Position numbers and translations under genes: made by a program
Part shown: in pieces, positions 1 to 6,572 of the stretch
Position numbering within the stretch: position 1 is the stretch's first letter
How the letters are laid out: every line of letters begins with the position of its first letter
The notes under the pieces: generated by a model
Told to the model about the DNA's origin: nothing
Databases searched by the model: none
What the model saw: only the letters and a program-made list of their open reading frames with translations
Source of the DNA: an uncultured Eubacteriales bacterium
GTDB lineage: Bacteria; Bacillota; Clostridia; Christensenellales; Borkfalkiaceae
Reading direction: 5' to 3'
NCBI GenBank assembly: GCA_905210545.1
Contig: CAJLXC010000060.1
Location: 1 to 6,572 of the forward strand
Length of the DNA stretch: 6,572 bases

Positions 1-2245
1 AAACGCAGAACGCGTCGCCGCCGTTTTCGATTTTGCGCAAAAACTCGGATACGGTATAGGTCTTTTCTCCGCCTTCCGCAAGCGAAACGAACCGCCGCAC
101 GCGCTTTACTTTCTTTTCGCCGTTCGGCTCGGTCAACAGATAATCCTCGTAATAGCAATCGGAAATAAGCTTTTCGAGCGTTCTGCCCGCGCCGTAATAA
201 TCGGATAAAAACCTGATTTCATCGAAATACGCCTTGAACGCCGCAAGTCTGTCCTTCAGCTCCGTGTCGGCGTTTTTAAGATAATAATCGAACGCTTTAT
301 AAAAGCCGCCTTTTTTATCCGCGGAACGTTCCGCATAAAACAGCGCGACCGCCGCGAGATCTTCTTCGGTAAAACCGCCTATCTTGCTTTTTAAGACCGA
401 AACGAGCGGAATATCGTCTATAAAACAATCCGCAAGCTTAAGCGCGTTGATTAAAACGGCGATTTCCGGTCGCTCGCAAATATCCTGTTTTACTTCCGAA
501 GCAACGGGTATGCCGCGTTTAATCAGCCCCGCCACCAGCCGCGACACGTACGCGCCGCTTCTGTTTCTCGTGAGAACCACCACGTCCGAAAAGGTTACGC
601 GTTTAAACCTTTTCTCTTTGGGCGAATAATACGTTTTTTCGAGTTCGCCGCGGATAATGTTTGCGATGAGCGCGGCAATATCGGCTTCTTCTTTGTCCTT
701 TCCTTTTTTTATCTCTTCCAAAACGTCGTAAACGCGCGGAATTTCTTTTTCCCTCGTCGCGCTTTCGGTTTTTAGAAGGTGCAACTCCGCGCGACCTTCG
801 CCGCCGCCCTCGTACACGCCGCCCGCAACGAGCCTCGACACGTCTTTATAATTCTCTCCGAAATAGTCTTTGGTCATGGAATAAGAGAAAATATCGTTCA
901 CGGTTTCTATGACCTTATCGGACGAGCGGAAGTTGTGATTTAACAGCACCGTTTTCTCGCCGCGGCGGCGCATGTTTTCGGCTTTCTCCGCAAAAATCTC
1001 CGGGCGACACCCGCGGAAGCCGTATATGCTCTGCTTTACGTCTCCCACGGCGAACGCGTTGTCGTTTGAAATTCTCGATATGATTTCTTCCTGCGCGCCG
1101 TTCACGTCCTGATATTCGTCCACGAAAATATATTTATACTTTGCTTTCACCGCGCTTAAAACGTTTTCGTCGTCTAAAACCTTAAGGGCAAAGTTTTCGA
1201 GATCTCCGAAGTCGAGAACGTTTTCCGCTCGCTTTTTCTCCGCGTAAATCTCTCCGAAACGGTTTGCGATTTTAAAAAGAGTTTGCGTGTGCGATTTAAG
1301 CTCCGCCGTCTCGCGCCAGTCCTCTTCTTCGCTTTTTAAGTTTGCCGAAAAGCGTTTGAACACGCTTTTCATTTCGTTACGGGCGGCTACCGCAGTTTCT
1401 TTAAGTTCTGCGGTTTTAGCGTCGAGATTTCTCTTAAAGGAATATGCCGGCGAATAATTTTCCAGCCCCTTTACCGCGTAAAGCCCTTTTTCTTCTACCG
1501 AAACAATATCGTTATACAGCGTTTCCGCAAACGCCGCGCCCGAATCCGAGCCGACCTCGCGAAAACCGTTAAGCACATACGCGACGGAATTTTTTATCGG
1601 GCGCAACGCCTTTAACAAACAGTCGTTATATTCTTTTTTGATTTCGGCAAAACCTTTCTCCGAATACCCGGAAAGAGTTTTTTCCATAAGCGATCCGGGA
1701 TCTTTTTCAGACTCGCAATAAGCGTGCAGAAAAAGAATTATCTCTTTGAACGCGGCGTCTGAACGCTTTTTTTTGTACCTGTCGGCAAGCTTTAAAAAAT
1801 CCGGATCTTTCGATTCGTAGAATTCCTTGAACGTCTGCTCTATCGCGCGGGTTTTCAGCTCCGAAGCAGCGTCCTCGTCCGCGATTTTAAAGTCCGGCGC
1901 GACTCCCGCCGCAAAAAAATACGAACGTATCAGTCTGCCGCAAAACGCGTGCAGAGTGCATATATCCGCCGCGTAAACGTCGGCAAGCTCTTCGGCGAGT
2001 CGGTCTTCGCCCTGCGCGATTTTTTCGGCAAGGGCTTTTTTAAGGCGTTCTTTCATTTCGGAAGCGGCGGCTTCCGTAAAGGTCGCGGCGAGTATTTCTT
2101 TGACCTTTGCCTTACCTTCGCATATAAGGCGGATAAGTCGTTCTATCATAACGAAGGTTTTGCCGCTCCCCGCAGAAGCCGAAACGAGAATGTTTCCTTC
2201 GTCGTGAAATATCGCCTCTTTTTGTTCTTTCTTTAATTCGGGCAT
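1..2245 (-). CDS. addA: AddA, ATP-dependent helicase/nuclease subunit A (partial, C-terminal part beyond left edge)
   Basis: This is the motor subunit of the AddAB (RexAB) helicase-nuclease, a UvrD/Rep-like superfamily 1 helicase that unwinds double-strand DNA ends in the cytoplasm for RecA-dependent repair. Read from the ATG at 2245, the frame is open for 748 codons to the window edge with no frameshift. Visible motifs in order are a Q-motif-like start (EQKEAIF, about 7-13), Walker A ASAGSGKT (23-30), motif Ia TFTEAAASEM (55-64), TLHAFCGRLIR (97-107), LDFGDLE (344-350), Walker B VDEYQDVN (D376, E377), motif III GDVKQSIYGFRG (D402, Q405) and motif IV NHNFRSS (R440). The visible part ends in EFLRKIENGGDAF, which in relatives lies just before motif V (TIHSSKGLE type). 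Motifs V and VI and the AddA nuclease domain are therefore outside the window. Bacillus AddA is about 1,230 residues, so roughly 60% is present. A GGAG seven bases upstream supports this start, which overlaps addB by 13 bp, implying co-transcription and coupled translation. Confidence 0.95.
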   Translation of the reverse strand, partial: MPELKKEQKEAIFHDEGNILVSASAGSGKTFVMIERLIRLICEGKAKVKEILAATFTEAAASEMKERLKKALAEKIAQGEDRLAEELADVYAADICTLHAFCGRLIRSYFFAAGVAPDFKIADEDAASELKTRAIEQTFKEFYESKDPDFLKLADRYKKKRSDAAFKEIILFLHAYCESEKDPGSLMEKTLSGYSEKGFAEIKKEYNDCLLKALRPIKNSVAYVLNGFREVGSDSGAAFAETLYNDIVSVEEKGLYAVKGLENYSPAYSFKRNLDAKTAELKETAVAARNEMKSVFKRFSANLKSEEEDWRETAELKSHTQTLFKIANRFGEIYAEKKRAENVLDFGDLENFALKVLDDENVLSAVKAKYKYIFVDEYQDVNGAQEEIISRISNDNAFAVGDVKQSIYGFRGCRPEIFAEKAENMRRRGEKTVLLNHNFRSSDKVIETVNDIFSYSMTKDYFGENYKDVSRLVAGGVYEGGGEGRAELHLLKTESATREKEIPRVYDVLEEIKKGKDKEEADIAALIANIIRGELEKTYYSPKEKRFKRVTFSDVVVLTRNRSGAYVSRLVAGLIKRGIPVASEVKQDICERPEIAVLINALKLADCFIDDIPLVSVLKSKIGGFTEEDLAAVALFYAERSADKKGGFYKAFDYYLKNADTELKDRLAAFKAYFDEIRFLSDYYGAGRTLEKLISDCYYEDYLLTEPNGEKKVKRVRRFVSLAEGGEKTYTVSEFLRKIENGGDAFCV

Positions 2246-5200
2246 TCTTCTTCTCCGTTCACAGCTTTTTCTATAGTCGCCCCGTCTACGGATTTAACGG
2301 AACGTTTTTCGGGATCTTCCGCACCGCAAAGCGCGCGGAATTCGCAATACTCGCACGTATCACCGAACGGCGACGGAACTATAACCCCTTCGTCTAATTC
2401 ACGCGCGGCGTTTTCGCTTATTTTAAGCGCGTAATCCACGAGCGCGCGCATAGTTTTTTCGTCGTATACGTTTTTCATTTTACCTTTATCGGAGCGCGGC
2501 GGAATAAACTCGCTTTCGCCTTTTTCGGCTATGTTTTTATCCTGCGCGGAAAGCGCGTCTTCGTCAAAAAGCGTTTTGCCGATCGCAAGGGGCGTTTTTT
2601 CTTCGTCCGATTTTCTGAACGCGTCCGTCACGGGGATATAATACGCACCCGCGAGTTTTTTATCTTTCACCGCCGCCGCGTAAAGGTATAATTGCAGCTT
2701 CGTGCCGGAAAACAGCTGTTTTTCGGAATCGTCCGCGCTGCCGGTTTTGTAATCTATGATGCGGCAATAATCCTTATACGTATCCACCCTGTCTATCTTG
2801 CCTGAAAGCTTTATCTTTCCGCCGAGAAGCGGTATCGCGGGATATTCCGCGGCGGAATCGTCGCCGAAACGCACTTCCGTTTTTTTGCCGTCCGTTTTAA
2901 AAAGCGAAGCTTTCAGCCATTCGTAAAACCGCCTGCAATATTTTTCGCACTCTTTAACGAGCGAAGCGAGCGCGACGGAAGATTCTTCGTCCGCGAAAAA
3001 GCCCTTGAAGTCGTCTTTTAAAAGCGCGGCGTTTACGGATTCCTTAAAACACTCGTCGAAAGAAAAGTTATCGTCAGACCCGTCCGCGCGACACATAAAG
3101 TTCTTGAATATCTCGTGCGCGAGATTTCCGCTTTTAAGTCCGTCCACTCGCCCGTCTTCTTTATCTCTCACGTTAAGCCCGTGCAGAATAAACGAGCGAT
3201 ACGGGCATTTATAAAAGTCTTCTATCGCGGTGGGAGACGTAACGTCTTTAAGCAGCGCGCGCGCGTTGTTATCGAGCCTTATTTTAACTTCTTTGTTGCC
3301 GTGCCGGAGAATTTTTTCCGCTTCGCTTTGAGTAGTGGCGGAATAAAAAGACGCGCCCTCGGTAAAATCGTTAAGCGTTCCTTCTATAAATCTTCCGCAG
3401 GAATAAGAAAAGCTTTTAAGCCCCTGTTTTTCCGTCAGATACCCGCCCGCGGCCGCAAACGGAGAAAGTTCGAAAGTCTTTTCGAGAAAAGCGAAGGCTT
3501 CGCTTTTTACGTTTTTGTTGCCCGCGAGATCCGCTATCGGATAAGATACGAACAATCCGTCCGAAAAAGCGGAAAGTCCCAACGCGACGTATTCGCGTTC
3601 TCTGTGATTCACGACTTTTATTTTGGGTTCTATAAGCACCTTGATTTCGGCAAGGCGGTCTATATCGTCGTCGGATATAAGCGCGGTGTCGTCTTTCGCA
3701 CCGGGAACTGCGGAAGTAAGCCCCGCCGCGAAAAGATATTTCGCTTTGGAAAACGCCGCCTCCTTAAATCCCCCCGCGAAAACCGCGTCGTTATATTGCG
3801 GGATTACGGACAGCTCCAACGCCGCCACGCCGCCGGAAAAAATTCTGCCGTATTCCGCGTAGCCGATTTCGGAGTTGCCGAGAATCTCTTTCATTTCTTT
3901 TAAAATTCCCGTCACCGCGTCGTATATCTGCGCGTTTACGGCGGCTTCTTCCTTTTCGCCCGCTTCTTCGAGTTTTACGCTCGCCCGTTCGATTTTTTCT
4001 CTGACGGAAAGCGTTTCGAACGCGTTTTCGGGCGAGAATTTTTCAAAAGGTTTTAAGGCGAATTTTCTGAATTCTTCATAAGCCGCATAATTTTCGTCGC
4101 CGTCGTCGGGCAGCGGGTTTTTAAGTCTTGCCCCGTCCGTATTATGCTTTACGAGATAATTTTCAAACGCGTCCGCAAAGGCGCGGTCTTCCGACACGAG
4201 CGGGTTTTTAAAAAACGCCGAAAAACTTCTGCGCGTAAGCCCGTATTTAAACACGTCTATATACCGCTCGGTAAGCGTAACGAGCGGGTTGACGGGCGAA
4301 ATCTTGCGCGCGTCCAGAAAAAACGGCGTTTCCATAAGCGAAAAAGCGTTTTTAAACGCGCGGGCGTATTCGCAGGCGTCGGGAACGATAACCGTTACGT
4401 CGCGATACCTGCACTTGCCGCTCATAACGAGTTTTTTTATCGCGGCGGCTATGCGCTCCGCTTCTTTCACGGGATTAGGCGCGGCGGTCGCGAATATTTT
4501 ATCGGTAGCGACCTTCTCCGAGCGATATAAGGGGTTAAAAATCCCGTCTTTTATTATCGCGCCTTCGTAAGAATAATCGCTTTCCGCTTTCTTTTCAGAA
4601 ACGCTTTCTCTTAAAGCCGCGCAGATTTTTCTTATCGTGTCGGCGGTTTCGTTGACGAACGCAAAGCGATTTTCGCCTTCCGTCAAAATCGCGGTAAAGC
4701 TCTTTGCGTTTTTAATAAGCGCGGCGACGGCGTCCGCCGTTTCTTTGGTGAATCCGGTAAAGCCGAAAATTATAACGTCGGCTTTACGTATTTCCTCCGA
4801 ACCGTTTATAAGCTCCGGCAGATACGACATAGCGGAACTCTGATCTTCTAATCCGTTGTCGGACAAAAATTTTTCATAAGCCGCGTAAACCGCCGCTATA
4901 TCCTTAAGCTTTTCGGAAAGTATTCCCGAAGCCTCCGTAGACGCGGCTTGCACGATTTCGGGCGAAACGTTCGCGCTTTTTAATTGCGAGATAAGCTCGA
5001 ACATCGCCGGGGCGAGAGATTGTTTGCTTCTTTTAAAGCAGCCGAGCGAAATTTCCCCGAGAACTCTTTTCACCGCCATCGCCGAGCCTTCTTTAGAAAG
5101 GAGCTTGTCTATACGTTTTCTCGCGCGGAGATAGTTGCCGAAAGAATAAACGTCCGTATTAAAACTGCCGCCGAACTCCGTACACAAACGCCGTTCCGCC

Positions 5201-5328
5201 ATAAGCGAAGCCTTTTCTTCGCAAAAGACGAGATTCCTGCCGTCCGTTCCGTTTATTTTATTTTTAAGCTCCGCCGCGAGCGCGTCGAACGCGCCGAAAT
5301 ACGATTGAGCCGTAATAAGTTTTACCAT
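2233..5328 (-). CDS. addB: AddB, ATP-dependent helicase/deoxyribonuclease subunit B (RexB-like, no P-loop)
   Basis: This is the second subunit of the AddAB double-strand-break processing enzyme. In known AddAB it cuts one strand with its RecB-family nuclease domain and contributes to Chi recognition. The 1,031-residue protein is somewhat shorter than Bacillus AddB (about 1,166). The N-terminal part (1-70), with LVFCEEKASLMAERRL and DVYSFGNYL, matches the start of the family, but the expected GxxGxGKT P-loop is absent, as in streptococcal/lactococcal RexB. The C-terminal nuclease domain is intact: H738 (LAHEIF), D846 (GKIDRVD), D859 and K861 (DYKTG), and Q879 with Y883 (QLYLY). Four cysteines suited to a 4Fe-4S cluster are present: C708 (YKCPYRSF), then C992, C995 and C1001. 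The last three have the C-x2-C-x5-C spacing of Bacillus AddB. The ATG at 5328 is the only plausible start: an in-frame TAA lies four codons upstream and the next Met is residue 43. No Shine-Dalgarno sequence precedes it. The gene is upstream of addA and overlaps it by 13 bp. Confidence 0.95.
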   Translation of the reverse strand: MVKLITAQSYFGAFDALAAELKNKINGTDGRNLVFCEEKASLMAERRLCTEFGGSFNTDVYSFGNYLRARKRIDKLLSKEGSAMAVKRVLGEISLGCFKRSKQSLAPAMFELISQLKSANVSPEIVQAASTEASGILSEKLKDIAAVYAAYEKFLSDNGLEDQSSAMSYLPELINGSEEIRKADVIIFGFTGFTKETADAVAALIKNAKSFTAILTEGENRFAFVNETADTIRKICAALRESVSEKKAESDYSYEGAIIKDGIFNPLYRSEKVATDKIFATAAPNPVKEAERIAAAIKKLVMSGKCRYRDVTVIVPDACEYARAFKNAFSLMETPFFLDARKISPVNPLVTLTERYIDVFKYGLTRRSFSAFFKNPLVSEDRAFADAFENYLVKHNTDGARLKNPLPDDGDENYAAYEEFRKFALKPFEKFSPENAFETLSVREKIERASVKLEEAGEKEEAAVNAQIYDAVTGILKEMKEILGNSEIGYAEYGRIFSGGVAALELSVIPQYNDAVFAGGFKEAAFSKAKYLFAAGLTSAVPGAKDDTALISDDDIDRLAEIKVLIEPKIKVVNHREREYVALGLSAFSDGLFVSYPIADLAGNKNVKSEAFAFLEKTFELSPFAAAGGYLTEKQGLKSFSYSCGRFIEGTLNDFTEGASFYSATTQSEAEKILRHGNKEVKIRLDNNARALLKDVTSPTAIEDFYKCPYRSFILHGLNVRDKEDGRVDGLKSGNLAHEIFKNFMCRADGSDDNFSFDECFKESVNAALLKDDFKGFFADEESSVALASLVKECEKYCRRFYEWLKASLFKTDGKKTEVRFGDDSAAEYPAIPLLGGKIKLSGKIDRVDTYKDYCRIIDYKTGSADDSEKQLFSGTKLQLYLYAAAVKDKKLAGAYYIPVTDAFRKSDEEKTPLAIGKTLFDEDALSAQDKNIAEKGESEFIPPRSDKGKMKNVYDEKTMRALVDYALKISENAARELDEGVIVPSPFGDTCEYCEFRALCGAEDPEKRSVKSVDGATIEKAVNGEEECPN
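2253..2256 (-). promoter_or_regulatory. Ribosome binding site of addA, inside the 3' end of addB
   Basis: On the minus strand GGAG is followed by a seven-base spacer (AAGAAGA) and the addA ATG at 2245. It lies inside the last codons of addB (encoding GEEE) and fixes the addA start. Because addB stops at 2233, past this site and the start codon, ribosomes finishing addB could reinitiate here. That would help keep the two subunits in balance; the coupling is inferred from the layout. Confidence 0.8.
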
Positions 5329-5334
5329 ATTTAC

Positions 5335-5345
5335 ATTTTAACATA
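5335..5345 (-). promoter_or_regulatory. Putative extended -10 promoter of addB, suggesting a leaderless transcript
   Basis: The minus strand reads TATGTTAAAAT, an extended -10 element (TGnTAAAAT) whose hexamer is at 5340-5335. With the usual six bases between hexamer and +1, transcription would start at 5328, exactly the A of the addB ATG. I see no good -35 at 16-18 bp; ATGACG at 5367-5362 is 21 bp away. The bases before the ATG (GTAAAT) contain no Shine-Dalgarno sequence. An alternative is a start further upstream giving a short AT-rich leader. Confidence 0.5.
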
Positions 5346-5370
5346 AAAACACGCAAAAAACCGTCATATT

Positions 5371-5390
5371 TAAAAATTTTTATTTTTAAA
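5371..5390. promoter_or_regulatory. AT-only tract between the divergent promoters, UP-element-like, with a 12-bp palindrome
   Basis: Twenty consecutive A/T bases include the perfect palindrome TAAAAATTTTTA (5371-5382), followed by a T5 and an A3 run. Relative to the predicted plus-strand start at 5428, the tract covers about -57 to -38, where the RNA polymerase alpha C-terminal domain contacts UP elements. Phased A/T runs may also bend the DNA. The UP-element role is inferred from position and composition. Confidence 0.4.
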
Positions 5391-5392
5391 GT

Positions 5393-5421
5393 TTTACAAT
5401 CTTAGATATTTATGGTAAAAT
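5393..5421 (+). promoter_or_regulatory. Sigma-A-type promoter of the lipoprotein gene
   Basis: A -35 box TTTACA (5393-5398, five of six matches to TTGACA) is separated by 17 bp from a -10 box TAAAAT (5416-5421). A TG extension (TGG, 5413-5415) sits immediately before the -10. The predicted start is the A at 5428, giving a 32-base leader. This is clearly the stronger of the two divergent promoters. The heptamer TAGATAT occurs at 5403-5409 and 5421-5427, flanking the -10 region, and could be a regulator site or chance. Confidence 0.75.
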
Positions 5422-5429
5422 AGATATAC

Positions 5430-5444
5430 GCGGCGTTTTGCCGC
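5430..5444 (+). promoter_or_regulatory. Small stem-loop in the 5' leader of the lipoprotein mRNA
   Basis: GCGGC (5430-5434) pairs perfectly with GCCGC (5440-5444) around a GTTTT loop. It would form within the first three bases of the predicted transcript and ends six bases before the GGAG ribosome binding site (5450-5453), which stays free. It is GC-rich within an otherwise AT-rich region. A 5' mRNA-stabilising hairpin is possible. It has no T tract and is too close to the start to be a terminator. Confidence 0.4.
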
Positions 5445-5459
5445 CGTTCGGAGATTAAA

Positions 5460-6518
5460 ATGAGAAAAAAAATTATTTCTTGCTTATGCGCGATTATTTT
5501 TGCGCTGCCGCTGTTCGGCGGCTGCGGCTGTTCTTCTTTAAACGCGCTTGCGTTTACCACTGCTTTTTACGGCGAAGGCAGCTCTGCCCCCGCGCCCGGT
5601 TATAAAGAAACGCTCGTTTACGACGTCGTTTACGAAAACAGTCAGGACTACTTTAAAAAAGACTCTTCCGTAAAAGACGACGTATTGACCTTTGAGTTCA
5701 CCGACGGAAAATACGTTTCCGTATTAGAAGTGTTAAGCTCTAAGCCGCAGGAGATTGCGACGGATATAACGCTCGGCGCGGATTTTGCCGTTTACAAGCT
5801 TTCCACCGAGCTTTCCGTTCACGTAAAATATAAGGTTGCCGCTGGAGAATTCGAGAGAACCGACTCGATTAAATCCGTTTCGTATTTCTATTCGGGCGCG
5901 CTTGCCCCGCTGTATTCGGAAACGACTTCTTCTTATACAAACGTTTACCTCGGTCAAAAAGAAGCGACTCTGAGAATTTTCGATTCCGAAAGCAAAATAT
6001 TCTACAATTCTTCCGAATACACCGTAAAAAAAGACTTCGTAAACTATGATTTTGCCGACGATACGGACGAAAAACGCCCGACTGTTTCCGGCACGAATTT
6101 TACGGAAAAAACTTATAAATACGAAAGCCGCACGGTAATAGACAACGCGGAACTTCTCTTCGCTTTGAGAAACGTGGTCGTAGAAGAAGAAAAAAGCATC
6201 TCCGTACCCACGGTCGCGGCGGCTTACGGAGAAAGCAAACCGCTTTCCGTGAGAAACAAGGCGCAGAACGAACGCACCGTTAAAATAACGGTAAACGGCG
6301 AAGAGAAAGAAGAAAACATAAAAGTAAACAACCTTTCCTATTCCGTCGCGGCTAAAAACGAATCGGGCGCGAGTCAGACGGCGGTTATACAGGCTTCCGG
6401 CACGGCGATTCCCAACAAGGCGTTTTTAATCTTATACGCAGAACCCCTTATCGCGCAGAACTCCGCGGTAAAGCTCGGCACGCTTTTATACACTCTTAAA
6501 GAAGCGACGTTCGGCTGA
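5460..6518 (+). CDS. Predicted secreted lipoprotein of unknown function
   Basis: I do not recognise this 352-residue protein as a named family. The N-terminus is a lipoprotein signal peptide: basic MRKK, a hydrophobic stretch (I5-F19) and a lipobox ending FGGC with Cys22 as the likely lipidated residue. Cys24 (CGC) is a less likely alternative, and F at -3 is not the usual Leu. No cysteine occurs after residue 24 and there is no further membrane segment, so the mature protein should be anchored outside the cytoplasmic membrane. It is rich in Ser, Thr, Tyr, Val, Lys and Glu with alternating polar/hydrophobic stretches (for example about 50-170 and 262-345), suggesting mostly beta structure. 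No catalytic motif is evident. The start has GGAG at 5450-5453 with a six-base spacer and a good promoter upstream. It is divergent from addB and followed by a probable terminator, so it is likely monocistronic. The function, and any link to DNA repair, is unknown. Confidence 0.85.
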   Translation: MRKKIISCLCAIIFALPLFGGCGCSSLNALAFTTAFYGEGSSAPAPGYKETLVYDVVYENSQDYFKKDSSVKDDVLTFEFTDGKYVSVLEVLSSKPQEIATDITLGADFAVYKLSTELSVHVKYKVAAGEFERTDSIKSVSYFYSGALAPLYSETTSSYTNVYLGQKEATLRIFDSESKIFYNSSEYTVKKDFVNYDFADDTDEKRPTVSGTNFTEKTYKYESRTVIDNAELLFALRNVVVEEEKSISVPTVAAAYGESKPLSVRNKAQNERTVKITVNGEEKEENIKVNNLSYSVAAKNESGASQTAVIQASGTAIPNKAFLILYAEPLIAQNSAVKLGTLLYTLKEATFG

Positions 6519-6548
6519 GAATTCAATCAAATAAAAAGCATAAAACGC

Positions 6549-6572
6549 GGGCGTTGCAGAATTGCAACGCCC
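6549..6572 (+). terminator. Probable intrinsic terminator of the lipoprotein gene (T tract lies beyond the window)
   Basis: GGGCGTTGCA (6549-6558) pairs perfectly with TGCAACGCCC (6563-6572) around a four-base GAAT loop, 30 bases after the stop codon at 6516-6518. The stem ends exactly at the window edge, so the expected T run cannot be seen. The preceding A-rich bases (6529-6545) would give a T-rich tail on the opposite strand, so it may work in both directions for a converging gene. Confidence 0.7.

Noticed and set aside
1949..2236. 95-codon plus-strand open frame opposite the addA N-terminus
   Set aside because: It is antisense to the Walker A and motif Ia coding region of addA and has no independent support.
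1..2245. The possibility that addA is a broken gene, because its frame has no stop in the window
   Set aside because: The frame is continuous and all expected motifs occur in order up to just before motif V. The missing C-terminus is simply cut off by the window edge.
3115..3903. 262-codon open frame on the plus strand, opposite addB
   Set aside because: It lies wholly antisense to well-supported addB codons, has a Phe/Arg/Lys-heavy composition with no recognisable motif, and is explained by the codon bias of addB keeping stops out of the opposite strand.
4144..4570. Two overlapping plus-strand open frames (128 and 93 codons) opposite addB
   Set aside because: Both are shadows of addB in other frames, with biased composition, no ribosome binding site I could credit and no family features.
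5371..5382. Palindrome TAAAAATTTTTA as a possible intrinsic terminator or replication origin element
   Set aside because: It is A/T only with no GC stem, lies between divergent promoters, and has no DnaA-box cluster nearby. An upstream promoter element is the simpler reading.
5733..5957. 74-codon minus-strand open frame inside the lipoprotein gene
   Set aside because: It is an arginine-rich shadow of the lipoprotein coding sequence, with no promoter or family similarity.

Overview
The window reads as an ordinary chromosomal segment, most likely from a Gram-positive bacterium of the Bacillota (Clostridia). The evidence is an addB-addA pair (the recombination helicase-nuclease typical of this phylum), GGAG-type ribosome binding sites, a sigma-A-type promoter with an extended -10, and a cysteine-lipobox lipoprotein. 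Placement in an uncultured gut Clostridia lineage is only an impression from protein and codon style. I see no mobile element, CRISPR array, tRNA, rRNA or phage gene.

Layout. Positions 1-5328 are filled by two overlapping minus-strand genes. addB (2233-5328) is complete, and addA begins at 2245 and runs off the left edge, so only its first 748 residues are visible, ending just before helicase motif V. The genes overlap by 13 bp, with the addA ribosome binding site inside the end of addB. Together they would encode the AddAB (RexAB) enzyme, which processes double-strand DNA ends into 3' single-stranded tails for RecA loading. AddB carries an intact RecB-family nuclease domain and the four cysteines of an iron-sulfur cluster, but its N-terminus has no P-loop.

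A 131-bp intergenic region (5329-5459) separates addB from a divergent plus-strand gene (5460-6518) for a predicted 352-residue lipoprotein of unknown function. The plus-strand gene has a near-consensus promoter, an AT-rich upstream element, a small 5' leader hairpin and a good ribosome binding site. In contrast, addB has only an extended -10 placed so that transcription would begin at or next to its ATG, and no Shine-Dalgarno sequence, which suggests a leaderless mRNA. A perfect 10-bp stem-loop at the right edge (6549-6572) is probably the terminator of the lipoprotein gene. No functional link between the lipoprotein and AddAB is visible beyond the shared promoter region.

Overall this is a conserved housekeeping repair locus beside an uncharacterised lipoprotein. 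I do not find convincing evidence of a new multi-gene system. The most checkable points are the leaderless addB start, the P-loop-less AddB and the unknown lipoprotein.
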